A DNA stretch of 27,530 bases from assembly GCA_041493345.1 (NCBI GenBank), contig JBGPYQ010000017.1, positions 1-27,530 of the forward strand, read 5' to 3'. The notes under the pieces were generated by a model. The model was not told where the DNA came from. It saw nothing but the letters and a program-made list of their open reading frames with translations, and ran no database searches. Position 1 is the first letter of the stretch. Each line of letters starts with the position of its first letter. This DNA is from VBDM01 sp041493345. GTDB lineage: Bacteria; Pseudomonadota; Gammaproteobacteria; Burkholderiales; SG8-39. Of this stretch, positions 14,816 to 21,580 are shown piece after piece. The translations under genes were made by a program, and so were the position numbers.

Positions 14816-15991
14816 CTAAGCACTCTCGTACAGGCGCGTGAGCACGAATTCCCGGTGGCCGAGCGCCTCGGCGGCGGTGAGCCGGCCGTTCGCGGTGCGG
14901 AACATCATCTCGAGGAGCTTGTCGCCCGCCTGGTCCATGTTGATCTCGCGCCGCGTGATGCCGGAGACGTCCACGTCGATATGCTCGGCCATGACGCGCA
15001 CCGTGCGCGGATTGGCGCAGAGCTTGATCACCGGCAGGATGGGATTGCCGATGACGTTGCACTGTCCGGTGGGAAAGAAGTGCACCACGTAGCCGCTCGC
15101 CGCGCACAGCGTCACCATCTCCGCCGCGGCCGACGAGGAATCCATGAACCACAGCCCGGGGCCGCTCGGGACTTCGGCCTTGTCGAGCACGCCGTCGACC
15201 ATGCATTTCCTGCCGATCTTCTGGATGTTGCCGAGCGCTTTTTCCTCGATGGTGGTGAGCCCGCCGGCGATGTTGCCCTTGGTCGGCTGCGAATCCATGA
15301 GGTCGCTGGTCCTGTGGCGGTTCACCACGTCCTGGTAGCGGTTGAACATGGCCATGAATTTGTCGCGTACCTCCGGAGTGCGGCAGCGCGCGGCCACCAG
15401 CTGCTCGCCGCCGGTGAGCTCGGTGGTCTCGCCGAACACCAGCGTCACGCCGTGAGGATAAAGTTTGTCGAAGGCGTTGCCGACGCAGGGGTTTGAACCG
15501 ATGCCCGAAGTCGTGTCCGACTCGCCGCACTTGGTGGACACCCACAGGTCCTTGAGCGCTCGCTCCTCGCGGCGCAGTTCGGAGGCCCAGTGCATATAGT
15601 CTTTTGCGGCCCGGGAGGCGCGGCGGATGGTTTCCAGGTCGCCGTGGCCCTCGATGCCGAAGAAGGAGACGGGTTTCCCCGTACCGGCGATGCCGTCCGC
15701 GACACGCTTCGCCCAGCCGTCCTCGATGCCGATCACGACCACCGCGGCGACGTTGGGATTGGAACCGGTGCCGATCAGCGTCCTGAAATGAAGATCGAGA
15801 TCCGCGCCGAACTGCAGCCGCCCGTAGGGATGCGGGATGGCGAGCGTGCTCTTGATGTTGTTGGCGACCGCCTCGCACGCGGCGTTGGAGAGATCGTCCA
15901 CCGGCAGGATGATGACGTGGTTGCGCACCCCCACGCGGCCGTTCTCGCGCTTGTAGCCCTGGAAGGTCGCATTCTTGAGGTCGATGGCCAT
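14816..15991 (-). CDS. UxaA-family lyase large subunit, SuyB-like (sulfolactate sulfo-lyase beta type)
   Basis: The 391-residue protein is the catalytic part of the altronate/galactarate dehydratase family, an iron-dependent lyase. It carries YKRENGRVGVRNHVIILPVDD, GTGSNPNVAAVVVIGIED, STKCGESDTTSGIGSNPCVG, LVFGETTELTGGE, SQPTKGNIAGGLTTIEEKALG and FMDSSSAAAEMVTLCAASG, with several conserved Cys and His. Because the SAF domain is on a separate small protein just upstream, the pair has the layout of SuyAB, which splits (2R)-sulfolactate to pyruvate and sulfite. I recognise the SuyB-like wording but cannot exclude a sugar-acid dehydratase. A GTG at 16006 would give a four-base GTGA overlap with the small subunit; I used the ATG at 15991. 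Confidence 0.87.
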   Translation of the reverse strand: MAIDLKNATFQGYKRENGRVGVRNHVIILPVDDLSNAACEAVANNIKSTLAIPHPYGRLQFGADLDLHFRTLIGTGSNPNVAAVVVIGIEDGWAKRVADGIAGTGKPVSFFGIEGHGDLETIRRASRAAKDYMHWASELRREERALKDLWVSTKCGESDTTSGIGSNPCVGNAFDKLYPHGVTLVFGETTELTGGEQLVAARCRTPEVRDKFMAMFNRYQDVVNRHRTSDLMDSQPTKGNIAGGLTTIEEKALGNIQKIGRKCMVDGVLDKAEVPSGPGLWFMDSSSAAAEMVTLCAASGYVVHFFPTGQCNVIGNPILPVIKLCANPRTVRVMAEHIDVDVSGITRREINMDQAGDKLLEMMFRTANGRLTAAEALGHREFVLTRLYESA

Positions 15992-16002
15992 GTGCGTCCC
16001 GC

Positions 16003-16284
16003 TCACCAGCGTTTCGTTTTTATGTTGTGGACATGGGCATGCTCGCCCACCTTGATGGCCGCAACGGTGCGTCCGATGTCGACGCTGTATTTGATCACGG
16101 TGTCGTTTGCTTTCAGCTCGCGGACCGCCAGCTTGTGGCCGATGGGGATGTCGTTCCGGGCCTGGACCTTGATTTCCTTGTCCTGGTCCATGATCCAGCC
16201 CGTGAGTTCCTGTCCGGCCTTCACCCCCTCGACCACGATGACGCCGACGGAATCCTTTTCGTCATGTACCACAAAGTGAATCAT
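16003..16284 (-). CDS. UxaA-family small subunit with SAF domain, SuyA-like
   Basis: The 93-residue protein is a stand-alone SAF domain. It reads FVVHDEKDSVGVIVVEGVKAG near the start and KVQARNDIPIGHKLAVREL with VIKYSVDIGRT in the middle, and ends HAHVHNIKTKRW. In full-length altronate dehydratase this domain is the N-terminus. In sulfolactate sulfo-lyase it is the separate SuyA subunit. It overlaps or abuts the large subunit and should form a complex with it. Eighteen bases separate it from the lipoprotein gene upstream. Confidence 0.88.
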   Translation of the reverse strand: MIHFVVHDEKDSVGVIVVEGVKAGQELTGWIMDQDKEIKVQARNDIPIGHKLAVRELKANDTVIKYSVDIGRTVAAIKVGEHAHVHNIKTKRW

Positions 16285-16302
16285 GAGTCCCCCCGGGCCC
16301 GT

Positions 16303-16635
16303 CTACCGGCAGAAAAGGTTGCCGGCGCCGGGATCGACAGGCCGGGTGCAGTCCTGTGCATTGATCTTGCGCGTGGGATCGGGTTCGGGCGCGGAATAGA
16401 CCGGGGTCTTCGTTCCGTCGGGAGCAAGCAGATAGTAGTGGAAACCGTCGGCCAGCATGATGCCGACCAGGATCGCGGCCCCGAGCGGCGAGCCGGTGGA
16501 AACGCTCACCCGCGCGGCGCTCGTCTGCGTTGCCACCGTCCCGTTGGTGCCCGACCGGGCGGAATAGCTGATCGCGCAGCCCGAAAGCAGGAGCGCAAAG
16601 GCCGCAACGACGCAATCGAGCAAAATCTTACGCAT
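16303..16635 (-). CDS. Small hypothetical lipoprotein
   Basis: The 110-residue product has a signal peptide with a lipobox (LLSGC, Cys20), a Ser/Thr-rich stretch, a short hydrophobic GAAILVGIMLADGFHYYLLAP segment and a Pro/Asp-rich tail ending in a Cys. I do not recognise a family. It is the first gene of the minus-strand cluster that continues into the SuyAB-like lyase and is divergent from the NAPRTase-like gene. An envelope location is likely; the function is unknown. Confidence 0.72.
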   Translation of the reverse strand: MRKILLDCVVAAFALLLSGCAISYSARSGTNGTVATQTSAARVSVSTGSPLGAAILVGIMLADGFHYYLLAPDGTKTPVYSAPEPDPTRKINAQDCTRPVDPGAGNLFCR

Positions 16636-16745
16636 GCCTCAGATTAGCACCGGTTGGAATACTCCGCCAGATTCTGCGCGTGCTCCCTGCTAAAATGGCC
16701 GCCTCCAATCCGCGAGCGGGCGAGGCGCCCGCCGGAGATACGCCC

Positions 16746-17978
16746 ATGAACAAACCCCTTGAACAGCCGCCGGCGGACAGGCTCGAATTCCTGAAGCGCC
16801 GCACCGACAAGTATTTCACGAAGTCGCGCCAGATCATCGAGAAATTCGGCGACCGGGCCGTCACCTACGGCGTGTTCCTGCGCCGCGGCGTGATCTGCGC
16901 CGTCAATCCGGCGATCGAAGTGCTGCGCCAGTACTATTCCGTGCGCAACGAAAGTGCGGCGGTGCCGCTGCGGATCATGCGCCAGTACGAGGAAGGCGCG
17001 TTTGTCCCCGACCAGAAGCCGCTCTTCACTTACACCGGCTCGTTCGCCGCGCTGGTCGAGCTGGAAACGCTGATCCTGCAGAAAACCGGGATCGCCTGCG
17101 TCTGCGCCTACAACGCCTACAAGATGGCGATGGACTTGAAGAAGGTCGCGTTCATCGACATGCACGCACGCCATTCGCCGGGCGACGACCTGTCGCTGCT
17201 CGCCGCCTACGGAGCGTCGGTGGGCAGTCGCATGGCAAAGATGAACGGCGCAACGGGCTTCATCGGCTCCTCGCAGGACCTGACCGCGCATTTTTACGGG
17301 CAGGACAAGGGCGTGGGCACCATGCCGCACGCCATCATCGGCTACGCCGGATCAACGCTGCGCGCGGCGCAGATGTTCGTCGAGACACATCCGCAGGACA
17401 ATCTCACCGTCCTGATCGACTATTACGGCCGCGAGTATACGGATGCGCTCGAGGTGTGCCGCTGGTGGTACGGCGAGCGCCTGCCGCGCGAGCCCGGCGG
17501 GGCGCGCTCGCTCGCGCTGCGCATCGACACCCACGGCGAGCGCTACGCCGAAGGGCTCGACTACGAGAAATCGGTGGAGATCGTGGTCAACTGGCTGCAC
17601 GTGCCGAACGAATTCGAGGCGGTGCGCCACGTCATGGGCGAGGAGGCGTTCGACGCCGACAGCCTGGACATCGTCAAGGACAGGGTGCGCAGGGTGCTGT
17701 TCGGCACCGGCGTCTCGGTTGCCGCCACCATCCAGCTGCGCCAGGCGCTCGATGCGAACGGCTTCAACGCCTGCAAGATCGTCGGCTCCTCGGGGTTCAA
17801 CCTGTTCAAGTGCAAGATGTTCGCGAACGCGCGCGCGCCGCTCGACGTGGTCGGCACGGGCTCGTTCCTTCCCGACAATTTCGCCGACACCTTCGCCACC
17901 GCGGACATCTTCCTGTACGAAGGCAAGACCGGGATCAAGCTCGGCCGGGAGAAGCTGTTCCAGGGGCTGAAGGCATAG
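16746..17978 (+). CDS. Nicotinate phosphoribosyltransferase-like protein
   Basis: The 410-residue protein belongs to the NAPRTase/quinolinate PRTase superfamily, which links a pyridine carboxylate to PRPP. Relevant segments are LFTYTGSFAALVELETLIL, FIDMHARHSPGDDLSLLAAYGASVGS (HARH at 140-143), GTMPHAIIGYAGSTLRAAQMF, LTVLIDYYGREYTDALEVC, the LRIDTHGERYAEGLD sheet and the GTGSFLPDNFADTFATADI phosphate-binding end. It is a divergent branch rather than a close PncB orthologue, so NAD salvage is likely but unproved. GGAG at 16734-16737 is a good ribosome-binding site for the ATG at 16746. It is followed on the same strand by a methyltransferase and an ABM-domain gene. Confidence 0.85.
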   Translation: MNKPLEQPPADRLEFLKRRTDKYFTKSRQIIEKFGDRAVTYGVFLRRGVICAVNPAIEVLRQYYSVRNESAAVPLRIMRQYEEGAFVPDQKPLFTYTGSFAALVELETLILQKTGIACVCAYNAYKMAMDLKKVAFIDMHARHSPGDDLSLLAAYGASVGSRMAKMNGATGFIGSSQDLTAHFYGQDKGVGTMPHAIIGYAGSTLRAAQMFVETHPQDNLTVLIDYYGREYTDALEVCRWWYGERLPREPGGARSLALRIDTHGERYAEGLDYEKSVEIVVNWLHVPNEFEAVRHVMGEEAFDADSLDIVKDRVRRVLFGTGVSVAATIQLRQALDANGFNACKIVGSSGFNLFKCKMFANARAPLDVVGTGSFLPDNFADTFATADIFLYEGKTGIKLGREKLFQGLKA

Positions 17979-17983
17979 TGACC

Positions 17984-18080
17984 CGTCACTCCCGCGAACG
18001 CGGGAGTCCAGCGTCGTGAACGTCACTGGATCCCCGCTCCCCGCTTACCACATGCGGGGACAGGTTGCGCGGGGATGACG
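17984..18080. repeat. Dispersed palindromic element with inverted ends (GTCACTCCCGCG type)
   Basis: The outer inverted ends are CGTCACTCCCGCG (17984-17996) and CGCGGGGATGACG (18068-18080), matching at 11 of 13 positions. Inside are a perfect 9-bp hairpin, ACTCCCGCG/CGCGGGAGT (17988-18007), and a second hairpin, CCCCGC/GCGGGG. The wording 'GTCATTCCCGCG..CGCGGGAATGAC' is typical of MITE- or REP-like elements in betaproteobacteria. It fills the space between two co-oriented genes and ends just before the next ribosome-binding site. Confidence 0.75.
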
Positions 18081-18095
18081 TACCAGGAGGAAAAC

Positions 18096-19124
18096 ATGTT
18101 GTTTCCCACCACCCTCGTCGGCAGCTATCCGCAGCCCGAATGGCTGATCGACCGCGCAAAACTGGCCGGGCGCTTCCCGCCGCGGGTGCGCGCGCGGGAG
18201 CTGTGGCGCATTCCCGAGCCGCTGCTCGCGCAAGCGCAGGACGACGCGACGCTGCTCGCCATCCGCGCGCAGGAAGAAGCGGGCCTCGACATCATCACCG
18301 ACGGCGAGATCCGCCGCGAGAGCTACTCGAACCGCTTTGCCACCGCGCTCGACGGCGTGGACATCGACAATCCCGGCTCAGCCCTGGACCGTTCGGGACA
18401 TCCGAACCCCGTGCCGCGCATCGTCGGCAGGATCCGGCGCAAGCACGCGGTCGAAGTCGAGGACGTCAAGTTCCTTCGCGCCAATACGAAAAAACCGATC
18501 AAGATGACGGTGCCGGGCCCCTTCACCCTGTCGCAGCAGGCGCAGAACGATTTCTACAAGAGCGAGGAAGAAGCGGCGATGGATTACGCCGTTGCCGTGA
18601 ACGCGGAAATCCGCGACCTCTTCGCCGCCGGCGCCGACATCGTGCAGATCGACGAGCCTTACATGCAGGCGCGGCCCGAGAAAGCGCGGCAGCACGGCCT
18701 CAAGGCGCTCAACCGCGCGCTCGAAGGCATCGAGGGCACGACCTGCGTGCACATCTGCTTCGGCTACGCCGCCGTCATCCACCAGCGGCCGTCGGGCTAC
18801 TCGTTCCTGGGCGAGCTCGCCCGCTGCGCCTGCCGCCAGGTTTCGATCGAGACGGCGCAGTCGAAGCTCGATTGCGCCGTGCTGAAGAAACTGCCCAGAA
18901 AGAAGATCCTGCTCGGCGTGCTCGACCTGAACGACATGAACGTCGAGAGCCCCAAAGAAGTCGCGGCGCGCATCCGCCGCGCGCTGCCTTTTGTGAAAGC
19001 CGAAGACATCATCGTCGCGCCCGACTGCGGCATGAAGTATCTCCCGCGCGACGTGGCGTTCGGCAAGATGAAAGCGATGGTCGAGGGCGCGAGGATCATG
19101 CGCCGCGAGCTGCGCGGCCGATAA
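18096..19124 (+). CDS. Core-MetE-like cobalamin-independent methyltransferase
   Basis: The 342-residue protein corresponds only to the C-terminal, zinc-binding catalytic barrel of MetE. Family segments include TTLVGSYPQPEWLI, EEAGLDIITDGEIRRESYSN, KMTVPGPFTLSQQA and ADIVQIDEPYMQ. The zinc ligands are His219 and Cys221 (CVHICFGY), Glu252 (VSIETAQS) and Cys311 (APDCGMKYLP). Short 'core-MetE' enzymes lack the folate-binding N-terminal half and often use other methyl donors, so I would not assume methyltetrahydrofolate. I chose the ATG at 18096 because AGGAGG at 18085-18090 precedes it; an in-frame ATG at 18075 lies inside the repeat. It probably shares a transcript with the genes on either side. 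Confidence 0.88.
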   Translation: MLFPTTLVGSYPQPEWLIDRAKLAGRFPPRVRARELWRIPEPLLAQAQDDATLLAIRAQEEAGLDIITDGEIRRESYSNRFATALDGVDIDNPGSALDRSGHPNPVPRIVGRIRRKHAVEVEDVKFLRANTKKPIKMTVPGPFTLSQQAQNDFYKSEEEAAMDYAVAVNAEIRDLFAAGADIVQIDEPYMQARPEKARQHGLKALNRALEGIEGTTCVHICFGYAAVIHQRPSGYSFLGELARCACRQVSIETAQSKLDCAVLKKLPRKKILLGVLDLNDMNVESPKEVAARIRRALPFVKAEDIIVAPDCGMKYLPRDVAFGKMKAMVEGARIMRRELRGR

Positions 19125-19139
19125 CCGAATGGGGGCGAC

Positions 19140-19487
19140 ATGATCGCGGTGATCTTCGAAGTCGTACCGGCTCCGGGCAGGAAGCAGGAGTATCTGGATC
19201 TCGCCGCGCAACTGCGGCCCGACCTGGAGAAACTCGACGGATTCATCTCGATCGAACGTTTCGCCAGCCTCTCCGATGAGAACAAGATCCTCTCGCTCTC
19301 TTTCTGGCGCGACGAGGACGCGGTGCGCCGCTGGCGCAATTTCGCCGGCCACCGCGAAGCGCAGGCGCGCGGGAGATCAGGAGTCTTTGCCGATTACCGC
19401 CTGCGCGTGGCGGGCGTGATCCGCGACTACGGCATGAGCGAGCGCAAGCAGGCGCCGCAGGACAGCCGCTCCGCGCACGCGGGCTAG
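19140..19487 (+). CDS. Antibiotic biosynthesis monooxygenase (ABM) domain protein
   Basis: The 115-residue protein has one dimeric alpha/beta-barrel ABM domain. It begins MIAVIFEVVPAPGRKQEYLD, contains LDGFISIERFASLSDENKILSLSFWRDEDAVRRWRN and ends with a polar tail. ABM proteins include cofactor-free monooxygenases, haem-degrading enzymes and small-molecule sensors, so no reaction can be assigned. It starts 15 bases after the core-MetE stop, with GGGGGCG as ribosome-binding site, and is probably the last gene of that operon. Confidence 0.85.
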   Translation: MIAVIFEVVPAPGRKQEYLDLAAQLRPDLEKLDGFISIERFASLSDENKILSLSFWRDEDAVRRWRNFAGHREAQARGRSGVFADYRLRVAGVIRDYGMSERKQAPQDSRSAHAG

Positions 19488-19530
19488 GCCGGCTGCTCGA
19501 CGAGCTGGTCTTCGGTGTAGGCGCGGGCGC

Positions 19531-20532
19531 TCATTTCAGAACGTAGCGGCCGTGTTTCAACGTGCCCACGCGTTCGATCAGTCCGGCCTTGAGCAGCGGA
19601 CGCAGCAAATCCATCGCCCCCTGCTTGGAAATCCTCAGGCCATCCCAGATTTCGCGCGGCCGGAGACTGCCCTGCGCCCGGAGCAATTGCAGCAATTGCT
19701 CCTGCTTCGGGCGCAGCACCAGCTTTGCGCGGCCTTTGGAGGCCGAGAACAGCTGGATGCGCCGCCACACCCGCTCCAGAGTTTGCTGCAACCCTTCGGC
19801 GCTGTATTCCAGCCACGACGTCAGATCATCGCCTTGCTGCCGCACCGCTTGCAGCGCCGCGTAGTAACGCGGGCGATCCTCCCAGTAAAACTCATCCACC
19901 GAGAAGATGTGGTGCGAATCGAAGCCGCGCCGGTAAAGCTCCCACAAGGCGAGCGCCCGGCCGGTGCGGCCGTTGCCGTCCGCGAACGGATGAATGGCCT
20001 CGAACCGGTAATGCACGATGGCCGAACTCAGCACCGGTGAAAGCGCCGGCGAGTCCTTGTTCCACCACTCGAGAAACCCGGACATGAGACCCGACACCTC
20101 CTCCGGCGGTGGCGGCACATACGCGCCCACCCGCACGCGCATGGTGCGATAACGCCCCGCCTCGCCCTGATCCATCACTTCCCCGGCGATGATTCCGTGC
20201 AGACGCAGCACGTCCTCGTGCGCAAGCCGCTTCTTCGCCGCCTGTTTCTCGACGTGCCGGAGGGCCGCGAAATAATTCACGACTTCCCGGCGGATGCGCG
20301 CCGGCACGGGCAGGACCTCGCCCGCCTCGACGGCGCGCACCTGTTCGAGCGTGAGCGGGTTGCCCTCGATGGCCGTGGAGGAATGCGCGTTCCGGGCGCG
20401 CGTGTCCTTCTGCAGAGCCGGAATCCACGCAACTTGCACTGCCGCGCCCTGGATGCGCTCGCGCAACGCAGCGATCGCCTCCACCTGCGCCAGCAACGCA
20501 GGGGTGATGGTGAACCGCGGCTCGTAGCGCAT
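19531..20532 (-). CDS. Fic-family AMPylation protein with N-terminal inhibitory motif
   Basis: Fic proteins transfer AMP (or another nucleotide moiety) to target hydroxyls. The 333-residue protein has the complete active-site loop HPFADGNGRTGR at 181-192 and an N-terminal inhibitory motif, Ser52-Thr-Ala-Ile-Glu56-Gly57. That motif marks a self-inhibited class II Fic, so no separate antitoxin is needed. A Fic_N-like region precedes the core, and the last 70 or so residues look like a winged helix (LRPREIWDGLRISKQGAMDLLRPLLKAGLIERVG), suggesting DNA binding. It is the left-hand gene of an accessory islet and is divergent from the ORF6N gene. Its target is unknown. Confidence 0.93.
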   Translation of the reverse strand: MRYEPRFTITPALLAQVEAIAALRERIQGAAVQVAWIPALQKDTRARNAHSSTAIEGNPLTLEQVRAVEAGEVLPVPARIRREVVNYFAALRHVEKQAAKKRLAHEDVLRLHGIIAGEVMDQGEAGRYRTMRVRVGAYVPPPPEEVSGLMSGFLEWWNKDSPALSPVLSSAIVHYRFEAIHPFADGNGRTGRALALWELYRRGFDSHHIFSVDEFYWEDRPRYYAALQAVRQQGDDLTSWLEYSAEGLQQTLERVWRRIQLFSASKGRAKLVLRPKQEQLLQLLRAQGSLRPREIWDGLRISKQGAMDLLRPLLKAGLIERVGTLKHGRYVLK

Positions 20533-20551
20533 GACGCGGATGTTACCCGTC

Positions 20552-20581
20552 GGTCAAGCGTGGGTCAAGTTGTGGGTCAAG
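20552..20581. repeat. Three helically phased GGTCAAG repeats upstream of fic
   Basis: GGTCAAG occurs at 20552-20558, 20563-20569 and 20575-20581, with 11- and 12-bp steps, about one DNA turn each. The first copy begins 20 bp from the fic start codon. The set could be an operator for cooperative binding. It could also be leftover coding sequence, since the plus frame reads a repeated 'WVK'. Confidence 0.5.
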
Positions 20582-20633
20582 CGCCGGGCGGTCGTCAACG
20601 CAGCCGGGGCCGATGCGTTTGTCGGGTGGTGTC

Positions 20634-21173
20634 ATGAAAACACAGCCCGAGATTGCAGACGGCATCGATGCACGCATCGTGCTCGTGCGCGGCCACAAGG
20701 CGATACTCGACCGGGACCTTGCCGACCTCTACGGGGTCCCCGTCCGGTCGCTCAATCAGGCTGTGACGCGCAACCTCGATCGTTTCCCGGAAGACTTCAT
20801 GATTCAGCTCGACTGGGAAGAGGTGGAATCTTTAAGATCACAAATTGTGATCATAGACAGGAGCCCGGAGCGCGGCGGCCGCCGCGGCATGCACCTCAAG
20901 TACCCGCCTCGCGCCTTCACCGAGCAGGGCGTCGCCATGCTTTCCTCCGTACTGCGAAGCAAGCGCGCCGTGCGGGTCAACATCGAAATCATGCGCGCCT
21001 TCGTGCGCCTGCGCGCGCTGCTCGCCTCCAACGCCGACCTGGCGCGAAAGCTCGCCGCGCTCGAAAGGAAATACGACGCGCAATTCAAAGCCGTGTTCGA
21101 TGCCATCCGGGAACTGATGGCGCCGCCGGAGCCGAAGTCCAGGCGGCCGATCGGATTCATTTCCGGAGACTAG
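20634..21173 (+). CDS. ORF6N domain protein
   Basis: The 179-residue protein has an N-terminal ORF6N domain, a putative DNA-binding module found in phage and bacterial proteins related to KilA-N/Bro. Recognisable parts are RIVLVRGHKAILDRDLADLYGV, VTRNLDRFPEDFMIQLDWEE and PPRAFTEQGVAMLSSVLRSKRAVRVNIEIMRAFVRLR. A short coiled-coil-like helix and a basic C-terminus follow. I chose the ATG at 20634; an upstream in-frame start at 20613 is less likely. Such proteins are common in mobile and toxin-antitoxin-rich islets. Its stop codon overlaps the stop of the convergent methyltransferase remnant at CTAG. Confidence 0.9.
   Translation: MKTQPEIADGIDARIVLVRGHKAILDRDLADLYGVPVRSLNQAVTRNLDRFPEDFMIQLDWEEVESLRSQIVIIDRSPERGGRRGMHLKYPPRAFTEQGVAMLSSVLRSKRAVRVNIEIMRAFVRLRALLASNADLARKLAALERKYDAQFKAVFDAIRELMAPPEPKSRRPIGFISGD
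20836..20852. promoter_or_regulatory. 17-bp intragenic palindrome in the ORF6N gene
   Basis: GATCACAA and TTGTGATC are perfect inverted arms around a single A at 20844, inside the codons for LRSQIVII. The AT-rich symmetry stands out in GC-rich DNA and could be a protein-binding site, but the coding constraint may be a sufficient explanation. Confidence 0.35.
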
Positions 21174-21422
21174 GCAGCCGCGTCCGCGAAAACGCTGCCG
21201 CCGTCGCCCCGATACGCCTCGTAGACGTGCTCGAAGAGCGTCGCGCACTTGGTCTCGTAGAGTTCTTTGGTGTAGGCCCTTGATCAGGTCCGTTTCGATG
21301 AAGCGCTCAATGACCGACCGCTTGTGATTCATGATGCGGTAGATGCCGAAGTCCAGTTCGGCGTTGTCGAACTGGAACAGCTTTTTCAGCAGCTCTTGAA
21401 ACTTTTCGCGCGGTGTGGCCAT
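21170..21422 (-). pseudogene. Collapsed DNA-methyltransferase/restriction-type gene (N-terminus joined to a C-terminal tail)
   Basis: From the ATG at 21422 the minus strand reads about 49 codons. They include KFQELLKKLFQFDNAELDFG and YRIMNHKRSVIERFIETDLI, the usual beginning of large adenine-specific methyltransferases of the Mod/type III-related kind. At about 21275 the frame changes. A second frame then reads YTKELYETKCATLFEHVYEA and RGDGGSVFADAAA before TAG at 21172-21170, which resembles the C-terminal end of restriction-modification or helicase-type proteins. More than a kilobase that should lie between is missing. I read this as a deletion remnant; whether both pieces came from one gene or two adjacent genes is not clear. 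Confidence 0.6.
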
Positions 21423-21456
21423 AGGTGCGGCAGGTTTTTCGACGGGAATGTTCGGA

Positions 21457-21535
21457 TTAGGCGACCTTCAGCACCTCGACCTCACGGTCGAGCTTGCCGG
21501 CGATCGCGTCCTTGGCGACTTCCAGGTCGTAGTGA
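21457..21535 (-). pseudogene. Duplicate fragment of the higA antitoxin 3' end
   Basis: In the minus strand this reads SHYDLEVAKDAIAGKLDREV then EVLKVA-stop. That is nearly the same as residues 75-100 of the intact HigA at 22186-22488, which ends EVLKAA-stop. About nine bases in ten are identical. The 5' three quarters of this second higA copy are absent; upstream it joins an unrelated frame. Confidence 0.85.
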
Positions 21536-21568
21536 GATTTCGGAGAAGGCGTCGCCCAGCCTCGCCAT
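21536..21568 (-). pseudogene. Truncated open frame just downstream of the Panacea gene
   Basis: An ATG at 21568 lies 12 bases after the Panacea stop and has GCGGAG immediately upstream. It reads MARLGDAFSEIS and then runs into the higA duplicate in the wrong frame. It could be the beginning of a second cistron whose remainder was deleted. It is too short to assign to a family. Confidence 0.35.
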
Positions 21569-21580
21569 CTCCGCAGGCCT

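Noticed and set aside
18065..19279. 404-codon plus-strand open frame overlapping the core-MetE gene
   Set aside because: It is out of frame with the well-conserved MetE-like protein and has shadow-type composition.
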